DNA of 45,135 nucleotides from Candidatus Krumholzibacteriia bacterium (GCA_029865265.1 JAOUHG010000025.1:1-45135); one strand, 5' to 3'. Positions 16,519 to 26,047 are shown, counted from the first letter of the stretch. Numbers and translations are program-made. The notes: generated by a model not told the origin, from the sequence alone.

Positions 16519-19500
16519 ATGATCCGTTTTGCCATCCACCGGCCGGTCGCGACCAGCATGCTGTTCCTCGCGCTGATGCTGGTCGGCGTGGTCAGCTTCC
16601 GCAAGATACCGGTCGACCTGCTCCCGTCCATCACCTACCCGCGTCTCACCGTCGTCACCACCTACGAGGACCTGCCCGCCGAGGACCTGGAACGGCTGGT
16701 CACGCAGCCGCTGGAAGAGGTCGTCACCGCGCTCACCGGTGTGCGCCGCGTGGTGTCGCGCACGCGCGAGGGCGTCTCCATGATCACCATCGAGTACGAG
16801 TGGGGGACGCAGATGGATTTCGCCAACCTGCACCTGCGCGAGGCGGTGGACCGGGTGGCGTTTCGCGAGGACTTTCCGGAGGCCGCGGAGCGCCCCGTCA
16901 TCCTGCGCTGGGATCCCACTTCGCGCCCCATCAGCATTCTGGCGCTGCGCGGCAACGCGCCCATGGCCGAACTCACCGAGTTCGCCGAGGAGGTGGTGAA
17001 GCCCGCGTTGCAGCAGGTGGAAGGGATCAGCAAGGCGGAGGTGGTGGGCGGACTGGAGCGCGAAGTGCTGGTGGAGCCCGATGCGCACAAGATGGCCATC
17101 TACGGCATCAGCGTGGAGCAGATCCAGTCGGCGCTGGTGCGCAGCAACGTGTCGTTTCCGGGCGGGCGCATCAAGCAGGGGCCGCTGCAGATGAGCCTGC
17201 GTATCGACGGGGAATACGGCACCATCGACGAGATCGCCGCCACCGACATCGTGCGTTCCGGCCAGTCGCCGTTGCGGGTGGCGGACGTGGCGCGCGTCAT
17301 CGACACAACCAAGCAACCCGAAGGCGCCACGCTGCTCGGCGATGAACCGGTGGTGTCGTTGCTCATCTACAAGGAGCCCGAGGCCAATACCATCCGCGTC
17401 ACGTCCGAGGTGGACCGCGCGCTGGGCGTGCTGGACGACGACTATGAGGACTTCGCGTATACGTTCGTTTACCGGGACGCGGACTACGTGCGTTCGTCGT
17501 TCACCGGCCTGGTGCAGTCGCTGCTGCTGGGAGCGGTGCTCGCCTTCGGCGTGTTGTTCTTCTTTCTGAACAATATTCGCGCCCCCATCGTGGTGGGGCT
17601 GTCCATTCCGGTGGCGCTCACGGTGACCTTCGCGCTGCTGTACTTCGGCAAGGTGAAGCTGAACCTCATGAGCCTGGGCGGTCTGTCGCTGGCGGCCGGC
17701 ATGCTGGTGGACAACGCCATCGTGGTGATGGAGAACATCAACCGCCACCTCGAGACCCGTTTCAAGGCCCGGCCGCCGGATCCCGCCTCCATCGAAACCC
17801 GGCGCGCGGTGGCCGACTGCGCGAGCACCGGCGCGCGCGAAATGGCCAACGCCATCGTCGCCTCCACCCTGACCACCATTGCAGTGTTCTTTCCGGTGGT
17901 GTACGTGCCGGGAATCGCGGGGGCGTTCTTTCGCGACCAGGCGCTCACCGTCACCTTCGCGCTCATCATCTCCATTGCGACCGCGCTGCTGTTGCAGCCG
18001 ATGCTGTCGGCGCGCGTGTTGAAACTCAACCTCAGTGGCCCGCGCGGGCCCTTCCGGCTCTTCGACCGCATGTTCCAGTCCATGTATGGCGTCTATCACG
18101 CACGCCTCGAAGCCGCGTTGCGCCGTCCGCGGTTGATGGTGCTGCTGCTGGTGGTGGGTCTCGCGATCGCGGGTGTGGCGGGGTCGCAACTGCGGCGCAC
18201 CCTGATGCCCGAGCGCGCGTCCGGGGACCTGCGCATCGATGTGGAACTTCCCACCGGAACGCCACTGGAAGAAACCGTGGCCGCCGCGGGACGCCTGGCC
18301 GGGTGGGTGGCGGACCAGCCCGGCGTGGCGCAGGTGTTCACCCAGGCCGGAACCACGGAGCGCACGCTGGCGGCGATGAAGGACTACACCGCGCCCAACA
18401 CCGCCCGCCTGCGCGTGATCATGCAACCGGGGCGTGGTTCGCACCACGCGTCCGAACTGTTGCAGGCCGCCGCCGAAGCGCGGCTCGATTCGCTCGAGGG
18501 GGTTCGCTATTCCTTCCGCCCCGAAGGCGTCGGCCTGGCCGAAATATTGTCCAGCGAGGAGTCCCAGTTCAGCCTCGGCGTGGTCGCGGATGAGCCGGAG
18601 GAGGCGGTGGCGGTGGCGGGGGAGATCGTGGTGGCGCTGGCCGACGCGCACCGGCTGGCGGGTTTGCAGACCGATCGCGTACTGGGCACGCCCAACGTGG
18701 TGGTTCGCCTGGACACCGAGGAAATCCTGCGCGCCGGCCTGGACCCCGACGCCATCGCCCGCGACGTACGCAACCGGATTGCGGGCGTGGAGGCGACCAC
18801 GTTCAACGAGGTGGAGAAGCGCATCGACATCGCGGTGCGGTTTCCGCGCGGTGAGCGCGAGGATCTCTCCGGGGTGCTGGCCTCGCCGGTCGCGGTTTCG
18901 GAACAGAGTTCGGTTCCGCTGCGTCGTTTCGTATCACTGAGCGAGGAGCGTCCGGTACGCGAACTGACGCGCCGCAACCAGCGCCGCATGGTCACCATTG
19001 CCGGCGAGGCGCGCGGCGGCGACGTCACCGCGGCATGGGAAGAGGCGTCAGCGGCCATCGCAACCCTGGATCTGCCGCCCAGTGTCCGCATCGTGGAGGG
19101 CGGCGAGCGCGCCGAGATCCAGAGCAGCTTCCGCGACCTCATGTGGGCGATGCTGTTGTCGGTGGCGCTGGTGTACATGATTCTCGCGGCGCAGTTCGAA
19201 TCGTTCGTGGACCCGCTGCTCATCGCGATCACCCTGCCCATTGGCATCGCGGGGGCGATGGTTGCGATCGCCATTACCGGCAACACCATCAACATCCTCT
19301 CGCTCATCGGCATGATCGCGCTGCTGGGCATCGCCGTGAACGACGCCATCGTCAAGACCGACACCATCCGGCGCCTGCGCGCCGACGGCGTGGAGGCGTT
19401 CCAGGCCATCGTGGAGGCCAGCCGCCTGCGCTTCCGGCCCATCCTCATGACCAGCCTCACCACCATGCTGGCCATGCTGCCCATGGCCATCGGGCTCGGC

Positions 19501-19632
19501 GGCGGCGAGCAGTTGCAGCGGCCGCTGGCGGTCACCATCATCGGCGGCCTCGCGCTCACCACCTCGCTTACGCTGTTCTACACCCCGGTGCTCTACATGC
19601 TGGCGCACCGAGTGCGGAGGCCGGACGCATGA
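16519..19632 (+). CDS. RND efflux pump subunit A (MdtB/MdtC-like)
   Basis: RND transporter of 1037 aa with the duplicated 6-TM plus periplasmic-loop plan: N-terminal TM (FAIHRPVATSMLFLALML), PSITYPRLTVVTTYE, and the second-half TM block around LIAITLPIGIAGAMVAIAIT. The TM4 motif is GMLVDNAIVVMENI: Asp398 is kept but the second acidic residue of AcrB is Asn399. TM10 has GIAVNDAIVKTDTIRRLR. It begins directly after the adaptor stop, and its own stop overlaps the next pump's ATG, so the two pumps are made together, as MdtB and MdtC are. A heteromeric pump is plausible but inferred. Substrate unknown. Confidence 0.93.
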   Translation: MIRFAIHRPVATSMLFLALMLVGVVSFRKIPVDLLPSITYPRLTVVTTYEDLPAEDLERLVTQPLEEVVTALTGVRRVVSRTREGVSMITIEYEWGTQMDFANLHLREAVDRVAFREDFPEAAERPVILRWDPTSRPISILALRGNAPMAELTEFAEEVVKPALQQVEGISKAEVVGGLEREVLVEPDAHKMAIYGISVEQIQSALVRSNVSFPGGRIKQGPLQMSLRIDGEYGTIDEIAATDIVRSGQSPLRVADVARVIDTTKQPEGATLLGDEPVVSLLIYKEPEANTIRVTSEVDRALGVLDDDYEDFAYTFVYRDADYVRSSFTGLVQSLLLGAVLAFGVLFFFLNNIRAPIVVGLSIPVALTVTFALLYFGKVKLNLMSLGGLSLAAGMLVDNAIVVMENINRHLETRFKARPPDPASIETRRAVADCASTGAREMANAIVASTLTTIAVFFPVVYVPGIAGAFFRDQALTVTFALIISIATALLLQPMLSARVLKLNLSGPRGPFRLFDRMFQSMYGVYHARLEAALRRPRLMVLLLVVGLAIAGVAGSQLRRTLMPERASGDLRIDVELPTGTPLEETVAAAGRLAGWVADQPGVAQVFTQAGTTERTLAAMKDYTAPNTARLRVIMQPGRGSHHASELLQAAAEARLDSLEGVRYSFRPEGVGLAEILSSEESQFSLGVVADEPEEAVAVAGEIVVALADAHRLAGLQTDRVLGTPNVVVRLDTEEILRAGLDPDAIARDVRNRIAGVEATTFNEVEKRIDIAVRFPRGEREDLSGVLASPVAVSEQSSVPLRRFVSLSEERPVRELTRRNQRRMVTIAGEARGGDVTAAWEEASAAIATLDLPPSVRIVEGGERAEIQSSFRDLMWAMLLSVALVYMILAAQFESFVDPLLIAITLPIGIAGAMVAIAITGNTINILSLIGMIALLGIAVNDAIVKTDTIRRLRADGVEAFQAIVEASRLRFRPILMTSLTTMLAMLPMAIGLGGGEQLQRPLAVTIIGGLALTTSLTLFYTPVLYMLAHRVRRPDA

Positions 19633-22600
19633 CCCGTTTCTGCGTGCGCTTCCCCGTCACCACGTGGATGATCTTCGTCTCCTTCGTGGTGCTGGGTGCA
19701 TACTCGATTCCGCGCCTGAAGATCGAGGCCGTCCCCGATGTCAATCTTCCCACCCTCACCGTATCCACGTCGTGGAACGGCGCGTCCCCGCAGGCGGTGC
19801 AGCGCGCCATCACCATTCCCGTGGAGGAGGCGGTGCAGGACGTGCACGGCGTGGAGAAGATCGAGTCGCAGAGCCGCGCGGGAAACTCCACCGTTACCAT
19901 TTCGTTCCGCCGCAGCACCAACATCGATTTCGCGCGCCTCGATCTGAACGAACAACTGGGCGACGTGCGCCGCAACCTGCCGCTGGGTGCACTGCAGCCG
20001 CAGATCATCCCCTTCGTGCCCGAGGAGTTCCGCACCGAGGATTTTTTTACCTTCTCGCTGGAAAGCCCGCTGTCACCCAACGAGCTGCGCGAGCTGGCGG
20101 AGACGTGGGTGATCCCGCAGGTGCTGGGGGTTCCCGGCGTGGCCGACGCCGAGGTGCTGGGCGGTGCGCGACCGCTGGTCAAGATCGTGCTCGACCGCCG
20201 GCTGCTCGATCTCTACGGCATCCGCGCCGACGAGGTGTTCGCCGCACTCAACCGGCTGGATGAGTTCGAGGGGGCGGGGGTGGTGCTGGAACGCGGACTG
20301 GAACGCCTGGTCGCGCTGCGGCGGCCGGTGAGTATCGCGAGCATGCGCGACGCGGTGGTGGCGCGGCGCGGGGGACAGACGTTCACCCTCACCATGGTGG
20401 GCGAGGTGCGCGCCGACTTCGAGGACCCGGTGTACTACGTGCGCGCCAACGGTCAGAACGTGGTGCAGGTGTCGGTGGACAAGCGCAGCGGGGCCAACAC
20501 GGTGGGGGTGAGCCGCGACCTGCGCAAGGCCCTGCCCGGCATCGAGGCCAACGTCCCCGCCCAGCTCGCCTTCCACATCGACGAGGACCAGGGCAAGGAC
20601 CTCGAGGACAAGCTGCGCGACCTCATCTACCGCTCCTTCGCCATCCTGGGCATTCTCTTCATCATGCTCATCATCTCGGTGCGGCGCCTGCAGCTGACCG
20701 CCATCGTCACCGCTTCCATCGTCTTTGCCACGCTGATTTCGCTGTCGATGTTCTACTTCCTGCGCATCTCGGTGAACTTCATCACCATCAGCGGCCTCGC
20801 CGTGTGCTTCGGCATGATCGTGGACAACAGCATCCTGGTGCTCGACGCAATCCACCGCCGGCTGGAGGCGCTGGACCGGGCCGAGGAGCTGGGGCTTTCG
20901 CGGCGCGCCAAGCTGGAGGTGGCCTACCACGCCATCCTGGACGGTGCGCGCGATATCATGCAGCCCGCGCTGGCCACCACCGCCACCACGGTGGTGGTGT
21001 TTGCGTCGTTCGTGTTTCTCTCCGGACGCCTCGCGCTCTACTACGTCCCGCTCGCCATCTCGGTGACCACCGCGCTGATTGCCTCGCTGTTCGTCGCCTT
21101 CGGGTGGGTGCCGATGATCCTGCACCACATCTGGGCGAAGCCGATGGTGGCGAAGCTCTCCGACGGGCCCCGCGACGTGGTGGACGCGGGAGAACTGGAT
21201 GTGTTGGTGGCCGAGGCGCCCGCCCACGAGGATCGCGTGCGGCGCATCGACCGCGGCTATGCGTTTCTGCAGCGGGCGTGGTGGCTGGTGGTGCCCCTGT
21301 CGCTGGCCATCTTTGCGGGCGCGTGGTGGGTGTACGACAACAAGGTGAACAAGGGCGGCTTCTGGCGTTTCCCGGAGCAGGAAGAGCTGTTTCTCTACCT
21401 GGAGATGCCATCGGGCACCGACCTCGAACTTACCTCGGAAACACTGCGTGCGTTCGAGAATGAACTGACCCCGGTGCCGGAGGGTGTGCGCATGAGTTCG
21501 CGCGCCTTCGGCAACCAGGCCATCATCCGGATCGAGTTCGACGACGACCAGCGCGAGACGCCGTTGCCGTTCTACTGGCGCGAACTGCTCATCGCCAGGG
21601 CCGACGCCACCGGCGGGTCCAGCGTCTTCATCCGCGGTTTCTCGGACCGCCCGTATTTCAAGGGTGCCTTCGGCGGGTCGGCGCTCAACTCTCTGGTAAA
21701 GATCACCGGCTACAACTCCAAGCGGCTGAGCGAGATCGCGGAGGGCACCCTGGCGCGGATCGAGCGCAACCGGCGCGTGCGCAACGCACGTGTGACCACC
21801 GGGGCGCAGTTCGAGCGCATCCGCCAGGAGGAGATGGTCATCAAGATCAGGCGCGAGGCGCTCGCCGCGCACAATCTCACCGTGGTCGAGCTGGCGGCGC
21901 AGATCCGCCGTATGCTGGGTGTGGATATTCCCTGGACGATGCTGATCGAGCAGGAGCAGGAGCGCGTCCAGCTGTCCTTCGCCGACGCCGAGGACATTTC
22001 CTACACGAACATCGCGGATCTGGTGGTGCGCAACCAGGCGGGTGAGCAGGTGCGTCTGGGAGACCTCATCGAGATTGAGCGGCGGGAGGTGTCGCGCTCG
22101 ATATCCCGTGAGAATCAGAAGTACACCACGCATGTGAACTGGGAGTACCTGGGCACCGACCAGATGCGCCAGAACTACATCAAGGACGTGCTGGCCGGCA
22201 TCGAGCTCCCCTACGGGTACAAGGCCGAGGAGGCGCGCCAGGAGTTCCTCACCCAGGAAGAGGAGGAGGAGATCGGGCTCGCGGTGTGGATGTCGATCGC
22301 GTTCATCTTCATCGTGCTGGCCGCACTCACCGAGAGTCTCGCCCTGCCCCTTCTCATTCTGCTCTCCATCCCCATGTCGCTGGTGGGTGTGTTCGTGATC
22401 TTCTGGCTGACGCACTCGGTGTTCGATTCCTCCGCGCGCATCGGGCTGGTGCTGCTCTTCGGTGTCGCTGTGAACAACGCCATCCTGTTGGTGTCGCGCT
22501 ACCGCACCGAGGCCACGCTGGTGCTCAAGTCGAAGCTGGGCGGCGACCCGGAGACGCGTGCATCGCTGTTTCCACCGTTGCGCAAGGCCCTGGGCGGGAG

Positions 22601-22955
22601 CGACCTGTGGGTTCTTCCGAAGGAGGAGCGGGTCTCGCTGCTCAAGCGCGCGGTGGCGCGTGGCACGCGCGTGCGCATGCGCTCCATCCTGCTCACCAGC
22701 GGAACCACCATCGTGGGACTCGCGCCGCTGCTGGTACACATGAATGACACGCCGGACAAGGATATCTGGGAGAACCTGGCACTCGCCACCATTGGCGGGC
22801 TTGCGTCGAGCACGCTGCTGCTGCTGTTCATGGGGCCGGTGGTGTACACGACCAGCATCCGGCTGCGGTGGACGGTGCGCCGCTTCTTCCTCTGGCTCAC
22901 GGCGCGCGTGCGGCGGCGCCCCACGGCGCCGGCGCCCTCGCCGGAATCGGCCTGA
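19629..22955 (+). CDS. RND efflux pump subunit B
   Basis: Second pump of the pair, 1108 aa, longer than its partner. N-terminal TM: FPVTTWMIFVSFVVLGAYS; first loop starts VPDVNLPTLTVSTSWNGASP. The TM4 motif is GMIVDNSILVLDAIHRR, so Asp399 is kept, but Asn400 and Ser401 replace the common DA and LDAI replaces LENI. TM10 reads LLFGVAVNNAILLVSRYR, followed by a cytoplasmic loop of about 50 residues (KSKLGGDPETRASLFPPLRK onward) longer than in typical relatives. The C-terminus is Arg/Pro-rich. The ATG overlaps the previous stop (ATGA). The sequence is diverged enough that it may be a specialised or partly non-transporting partner; that is speculation. Confidence 0.92.
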   Translation: MTRFCVRFPVTTWMIFVSFVVLGAYSIPRLKIEAVPDVNLPTLTVSTSWNGASPQAVQRAITIPVEEAVQDVHGVEKIESQSRAGNSTVTISFRRSTNIDFARLDLNEQLGDVRRNLPLGALQPQIIPFVPEEFRTEDFFTFSLESPLSPNELRELAETWVIPQVLGVPGVADAEVLGGARPLVKIVLDRRLLDLYGIRADEVFAALNRLDEFEGAGVVLERGLERLVALRRPVSIASMRDAVVARRGGQTFTLTMVGEVRADFEDPVYYVRANGQNVVQVSVDKRSGANTVGVSRDLRKALPGIEANVPAQLAFHIDEDQGKDLEDKLRDLIYRSFAILGILFIMLIISVRRLQLTAIVTASIVFATLISLSMFYFLRISVNFITISGLAVCFGMIVDNSILVLDAIHRRLEALDRAEELGLSRRAKLEVAYHAILDGARDIMQPALATTATTVVVFASFVFLSGRLALYYVPLAISVTTALIASLFVAFGWVPMILHHIWAKPMVAKLSDGPRDVVDAGELDVLVAEAPAHEDRVRRIDRGYAFLQRAWWLVVPLSLAIFAGAWWVYDNKVNKGGFWRFPEQEELFLYLEMPSGTDLELTSETLRAFENELTPVPEGVRMSSRAFGNQAIIRIEFDDDQRETPLPFYWRELLIARADATGGSSVFIRGFSDRPYFKGAFGGSALNSLVKITGYNSKRLSEIAEGTLARIERNRRVRNARVTTGAQFERIRQEEMVIKIRREALAAHNLTVVELAAQIRRMLGVDIPWTMLIEQEQERVQLSFADAEDISYTNIADLVVRNQAGEQVRLGDLIEIERREVSRSISRENQKYTTHVNWEYLGTDQMRQNYIKDVLAGIELPYGYKAEEARQEFLTQEEEEEIGLAVWMSIAFIFIVLAALTESLALPLLILLSIPMSLVGVFVIFWLTHSVFDSSARIGLVLLFGVAVNNAILLVSRYRTEATLVLKSKLGGDPETRASLFPPLRKALGGSDLWVLPKEERVSLLKRAVARGTRVRMRSILLTSGTTIVGLAPLLVHMNDTPDKDIWENLALATIGGLASSTLLLLFMGPVVYTTSIRLRWTVRRFFLWLTARVRRRPTAPAPSPESA

Positions 22956-22965
22956 CACGCGCGCG

Positions 22966-22995
22966 TTGCGCACCACCCGGCTCCCGTTGTACCTT
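22966..22995 (+). promoter_or_regulatory. Possible promoter of the propeller lipoprotein gene
   Basis: TTGCGC (22966-22971), an 18-base spacer and TACCTT (22990-22995), between the pump operon and the lipoprotein gene. Matches to consensus are only moderate (3/6 each). TACCTTTA also resembles the TAnnTTTG -7 element used by Bacteroidota. Confidence 0.35.
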
Positions 22996-23058
22996 TAAGG
23001 ACGCCGCCCCCACGCGGTAATTCCCGTGCTGATCCAATTTGCGAATATTCCGGCGGCG

Positions 23059-24852
23059 ATGCGTGCCGCCCTGGCGCTCGCGGCGGTGTGCCTGCTCGCC
23101 GCGTGTTCGGGCGGAGACGATGGCGCGACGCCCGTGGATCCGCCCGTCCAGCCCGCAAGCTGGCGCTGGGTCAATCCGGTGGCGGAGGGCGCCTCGCTGC
23201 GCGGGGTGTGGGGACCCTCCTCGGACAACCTGTTCGCGGTGGGGACGGGGGGTGTGGTGCTGCGCTACGATGGAGCCCGCTGGACCCGGACCACCACGCC
23301 CACCGACAACGTGCTCAACGGGGTGTGGGGAAGTTCGGCCGGCGACGTGATCGCGGTTGGTTTCGACGGGACCATCCTGCGCTACGACGGAACCGCGTGG
23401 ACCGGGGAGAACAGCGGCACGAGCAACTTCCTCACCGCGGTGTGGGGAAGTTCCGCCAGCAACGTCTTCGTGGTCGGACAGCGGCGCACCATTCTGCACT
23501 ACGATGGTTCCGGCTGGACGCCGATGACCGTTCCCCTGGGTGACCAGAATTTGGACGCGGTGTGGGGCAGCGGTCCGAACGACGTGTACGCCACCGGGAT
23601 CGGGACCAAGCTGCTCCACTACGACGGCGCCACCTGGGAGGAGATCACCACCACCGCCACCTTCGCGCTGCACGCGCTGTGGGGCAGCGGTCCGAACGAT
23701 GTCATTGCCGTGGGTGGCAACGGTGCCGCGGTGCGTTTCGACGGTACGGCGTGGACGGCCATCAATGACGCCGCCGGCCGGCACTTCAACGCGATTACCG
23801 GCGCCGGTGCGGGAGATGCCTACGCGGTGGGTCTCAACGGTGTCGCGAGTCATTGGGACGGGGTCGCCTGGACGCCCATGGTGACCAACAGTCTGCAGGC
23901 GTATACGGGGGTGATTGCCGTGGGCGGCGAGGTAGCCGCTGTGGGAGAGGCCGGAACCCTGCACCGCGTGGTGGGCGGGGAGTGGGAGGCATACGCGGGG
24001 GGGCTCTCGGTCGACTTTCACGGCGTGTGGGTGGCGCCCAATGGTGAGGCATTTGCCGCCGGTGATCTCGGCAATATCCTGCATTTCAAGAACGGCAGGT
24101 TGACGGTGATGGATTCGGGCACGTCCCAGAATCTGCGCGCGGTATGCGGCACGTCGGCGAGTAATGTGTTCGCGGTGGGTGACGGAGGAGCGGCGCTGCG
24201 TTTCGACGGCACCGCCTGGGTGCCGGTTCCCTCGCCCTACGGCCTGGACCTCTACGGGGTGTGGGCCAACGGGACGGACTTCGCGATTGCGGTGGGGGTG
24301 CTCGGTCACGTTATCCGCTTCGACGGTGCGGCCTGGGCGGAGATTCCCACCGGCCGCAGCGAATTGCTGCTGGGTGCGTGGGGTCTGGGCGAGGACGACT
24401 TCTACGTGGTCGGGGGCGCGTCGCTCGCACTCCACTGGACGGGCCTGCAATGGAAGCTGGTGCCGGTGTCGCCGGGGCAGACCCACATCTTCCACGACAT
24501 CCACGGCACCGGGCCCGATGACATCGATATCGCCACCGAGTACCTCGGCATCGCCGGTGCCGGTCCGGACGGCCTGCACGCGGGCGGTTACATCTTCCAC
24601 TGGGACGGGACCGCGTGGACACCGACCTTCGAAGAGCCGATCCACGACGTCCTGTCGGTGTGGCGGGCCAACGCCACCAGCGGGTTCGCGTGCGGTGACG
24701 CCGCATCGCTGCTCACGGGCAGCAATGGGGAGTGGACGCGGGTGTGGGACCTCCAGAATCTGCCCACCTACGTTCGCGCCGTCTACGGGAGCGGCGCCAG
24801 CAACGTGTTCGTGGCCGGTGACAACGGCACCATCGCCAGCTATAGTCGGTGA
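23059..24852 (+). CDS. Repeat beta-propeller lipoprotein (14 WGSS-type repeats)
   Basis: Exported lipoprotein of 597 aa. The signal is MRAALALAAVCLLAAC (Cys16 lipidated). The rest is built of about 14 repeats of roughly 40 residues with the pattern VWGSSxxxVFxVGxxGTILxYDGxxW, for example SLRGVWGPSSDNLFAVGTGG and NLDAVWGSGPNDVYATGIGT. Repeats 2-5 are most regular, 6-7 and 12-13 degenerate. Fourteen repeats fit two seven-bladed propellers. Such proteins are widespread as surface lipoproteins in environmental bacteria and have no assigned activity; sensing or binding is a guess. The ATG at 23059 gives a standard signal peptide; a GTG at 23026 would add 11 residues. The FIST gene starts 1 base after the stop. 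Confidence 0.82.
   Translation: MRAALALAAVCLLAACSGGDDGATPVDPPVQPASWRWVNPVAEGASLRGVWGPSSDNLFAVGTGGVVLRYDGARWTRTTTPTDNVLNGVWGSSAGDVIAVGFDGTILRYDGTAWTGENSGTSNFLTAVWGSSASNVFVVGQRRTILHYDGSGWTPMTVPLGDQNLDAVWGSGPNDVYATGIGTKLLHYDGATWEEITTTATFALHALWGSGPNDVIAVGGNGAAVRFDGTAWTAINDAAGRHFNAITGAGAGDAYAVGLNGVASHWDGVAWTPMVTNSLQAYTGVIAVGGEVAAVGEAGTLHRVVGGEWEAYAGGLSVDFHGVWVAPNGEAFAAGDLGNILHFKNGRLTVMDSGTSQNLRAVCGTSASNVFAVGDGGAALRFDGTAWVPVPSPYGLDLYGVWANGTDFAIAVGVLGHVIRFDGAAWAEIPTGRSELLLGAWGLGEDDFYVVGGASLALHWTGLQWKLVPVSPGQTHIFHDIHGTGPDDIDIATEYLGIAGAGPDGLHAGGYIFHWDGTAWTPTFEEPIHDVLSVWRANATSGFACGDAASLLTGSNGEWTRVWDLQNLPTYVRAVYGSGASNVFVAGDNGTIASYSR
24818..24846 (+). promoter_or_regulatory. Promoter of the FIST gene, inside the upstream coding region
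   Basis: GTGACA (24818-24823), a 17-base spacer and TATAGT (24841-24846), each 5/6 to consensus. The -10 ends 7 bases before ATG 24854, implying a leaderless FIST mRNA. The whole element lies within the last codons of the propeller lipoprotein gene. Confidence 0.6.
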
Positions 24853-24853
24853 C

Positions 24854-26047
24854 ATGCAGATGAAATTCGTCTCCCTTTCGGTGACCGGCGAAGATATCGA
24901 CGAGATCCTGCGCGATATCTCGAAAGCCGTGCTGGATCGCCTGGGCGAGCACGCCGATTTCGCCCTGGTGTTTCCGTCGTCGCACTTCGCCTCCCGTGCC
25001 GAGGACCTGGTGTCGAACCTCAAGAGCGCCATCGGCGCGCGTGTCATGCTGGGATGCACGGGTGAGGGGGTCATCGGGCCCGCGCACGAAATCGAGGACC
25101 AGCCCGCGGTGGCGGTGGTGGCTGCACTGCTGCCCGGAGTCGACGTGATGCCCTTCGACATCCCCAAGGCCGCGCTGATCAACGTCGCGCTCAATCCGCC
25201 GCTGCTGCGCAAGCACTACGCGCCACCGGTGGACACGCGCTTTCTGGTGATGCTGGCGGATCCGTTCAGCGCGCCCATGGATGGGGTGCTCAACGCGTTC
25301 AACCAGGAATACGAGAATGTCCCCATCATCGGTGGCATGGCGAGTGGCGCGCGCCAGCCGGGCGAAACCGTGCTCATGGTCAACGACCGCGTCATCCGCG
25401 AGGGACTGGTGGGGGTGTCGTTCGTGGGGCCGATTCAGGCGGATATCATCGTGTCGCAGGGTTGCCGGCCGGTGGGGCCGGTGTTCGAGGTGACCGAATC
25501 CAAGAACAACGTCATCGACTCGCTGGGTGGCGAGTCGCCGCTGTTACGCATCCAGTCCATGCTGGACGAGATGGATGACGAAGACCGCGACCTGCTGCGC
25601 AACGGCCTCTTCATCGGGCGCGCCATCGACTCCGGCAAGGAATCGCTGGGGCGGGGCGACTTCCTGATCCGCGGTGTGCTGGGTGTCGACAGCCGCACCG
25701 GCGCCATTGCGGTCAGCGACGTGATCGACGCGGGCGAGCGCGTGCAGTTCCACCTGCGCGACGCGGACACGGCGCGCGAAGATCTGGAAATGATGCTCTC
25801 ACCGCACGCGCTCTTCGGCGAGCCAAGCGGTGCCTTTCTCTTCTCCTGCAACGGCCGCGGTACGCGCCTCTACGAGGAGCCGGATGGCGACATCAACGCC
25901 ATACGCGGCTTCTTCTCGGGTCTCGACCTGGCGGGGTTCTTCTGCGCGGGCGAGATTGGCCCCATCGGCGGCAAGAACTTCCTGCACGGCCACACCGCCA
26001 GCCTCGCCCTCATCCGCCCCGCCGCCCCCGACCCGCGTCCACGCTGA
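24854..26047 (+). CDS. FIST N plus FIST C domain sensor protein
   Basis: Soluble protein of 397 aa made only of FIST-type sensory domains. The FIST N part covers about residues 20-215 (ARVMLGCTGEGVIGP, then VPIIGGMASGARQPGETVL); the FIST C part covers about 225-385 (LFIGRAIDSGKESLGRGDFL, GAFLFSCNGRGTRLY, GFFCAGEIGPIGGKNFLHGH). In other proteins these domains sit beside kinase, GGDEF or chemotaxis modules and are thought to bind small ligands such as amino acids. Here no output domain is attached and there is no signal peptide, so it should act in the cytoplasm through a separate partner. It follows the propeller lipoprotein by 1 base but also has its own candidate promoter. No Shine-Dalgarno sequence. 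Confidence 0.88.
   Translation: MQMKFVSLSVTGEDIDEILRDISKAVLDRLGEHADFALVFPSSHFASRAEDLVSNLKSAIGARVMLGCTGEGVIGPAHEIEDQPAVAVVAALLPGVDVMPFDIPKAALINVALNPPLLRKHYAPPVDTRFLVMLADPFSAPMDGVLNAFNQEYENVPIIGGMASGARQPGETVLMVNDRVIREGLVGVSFVGPIQADIIVSQGCRPVGPVFEVTESKNNVIDSLGGESPLLRIQSMLDEMDDEDRDLLRNGLFIGRAIDSGKESLGRGDFLIRGVLGVDSRTGAIAVSDVIDAGERVQFHLRDADTAREDLEMMLSPHALFGEPSGAFLFSCNGRGTRLYEEPDGDINAIRGFFSGLDLAGFFCAGEIGPIGGKNFLHGHTASLALIRPAAPDPRPR

Noticed and set aside
15040-18651. A 1203-codon open frame on the minus strand
   Set aside because: It lies wholly opposite the end of the propeller gene, the adaptor and the first pump. It is rich in His, Arg and Gln with no recognisable domain, as expected from reading high-GC codons on the opposite strand.
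20073-22976. A 967-codon open frame on the minus strand opposite the second pump
   Set aside because: Same His/Arg/Gln-rich composition and no motifs; the sense strand encodes a clear RND protein throughout.
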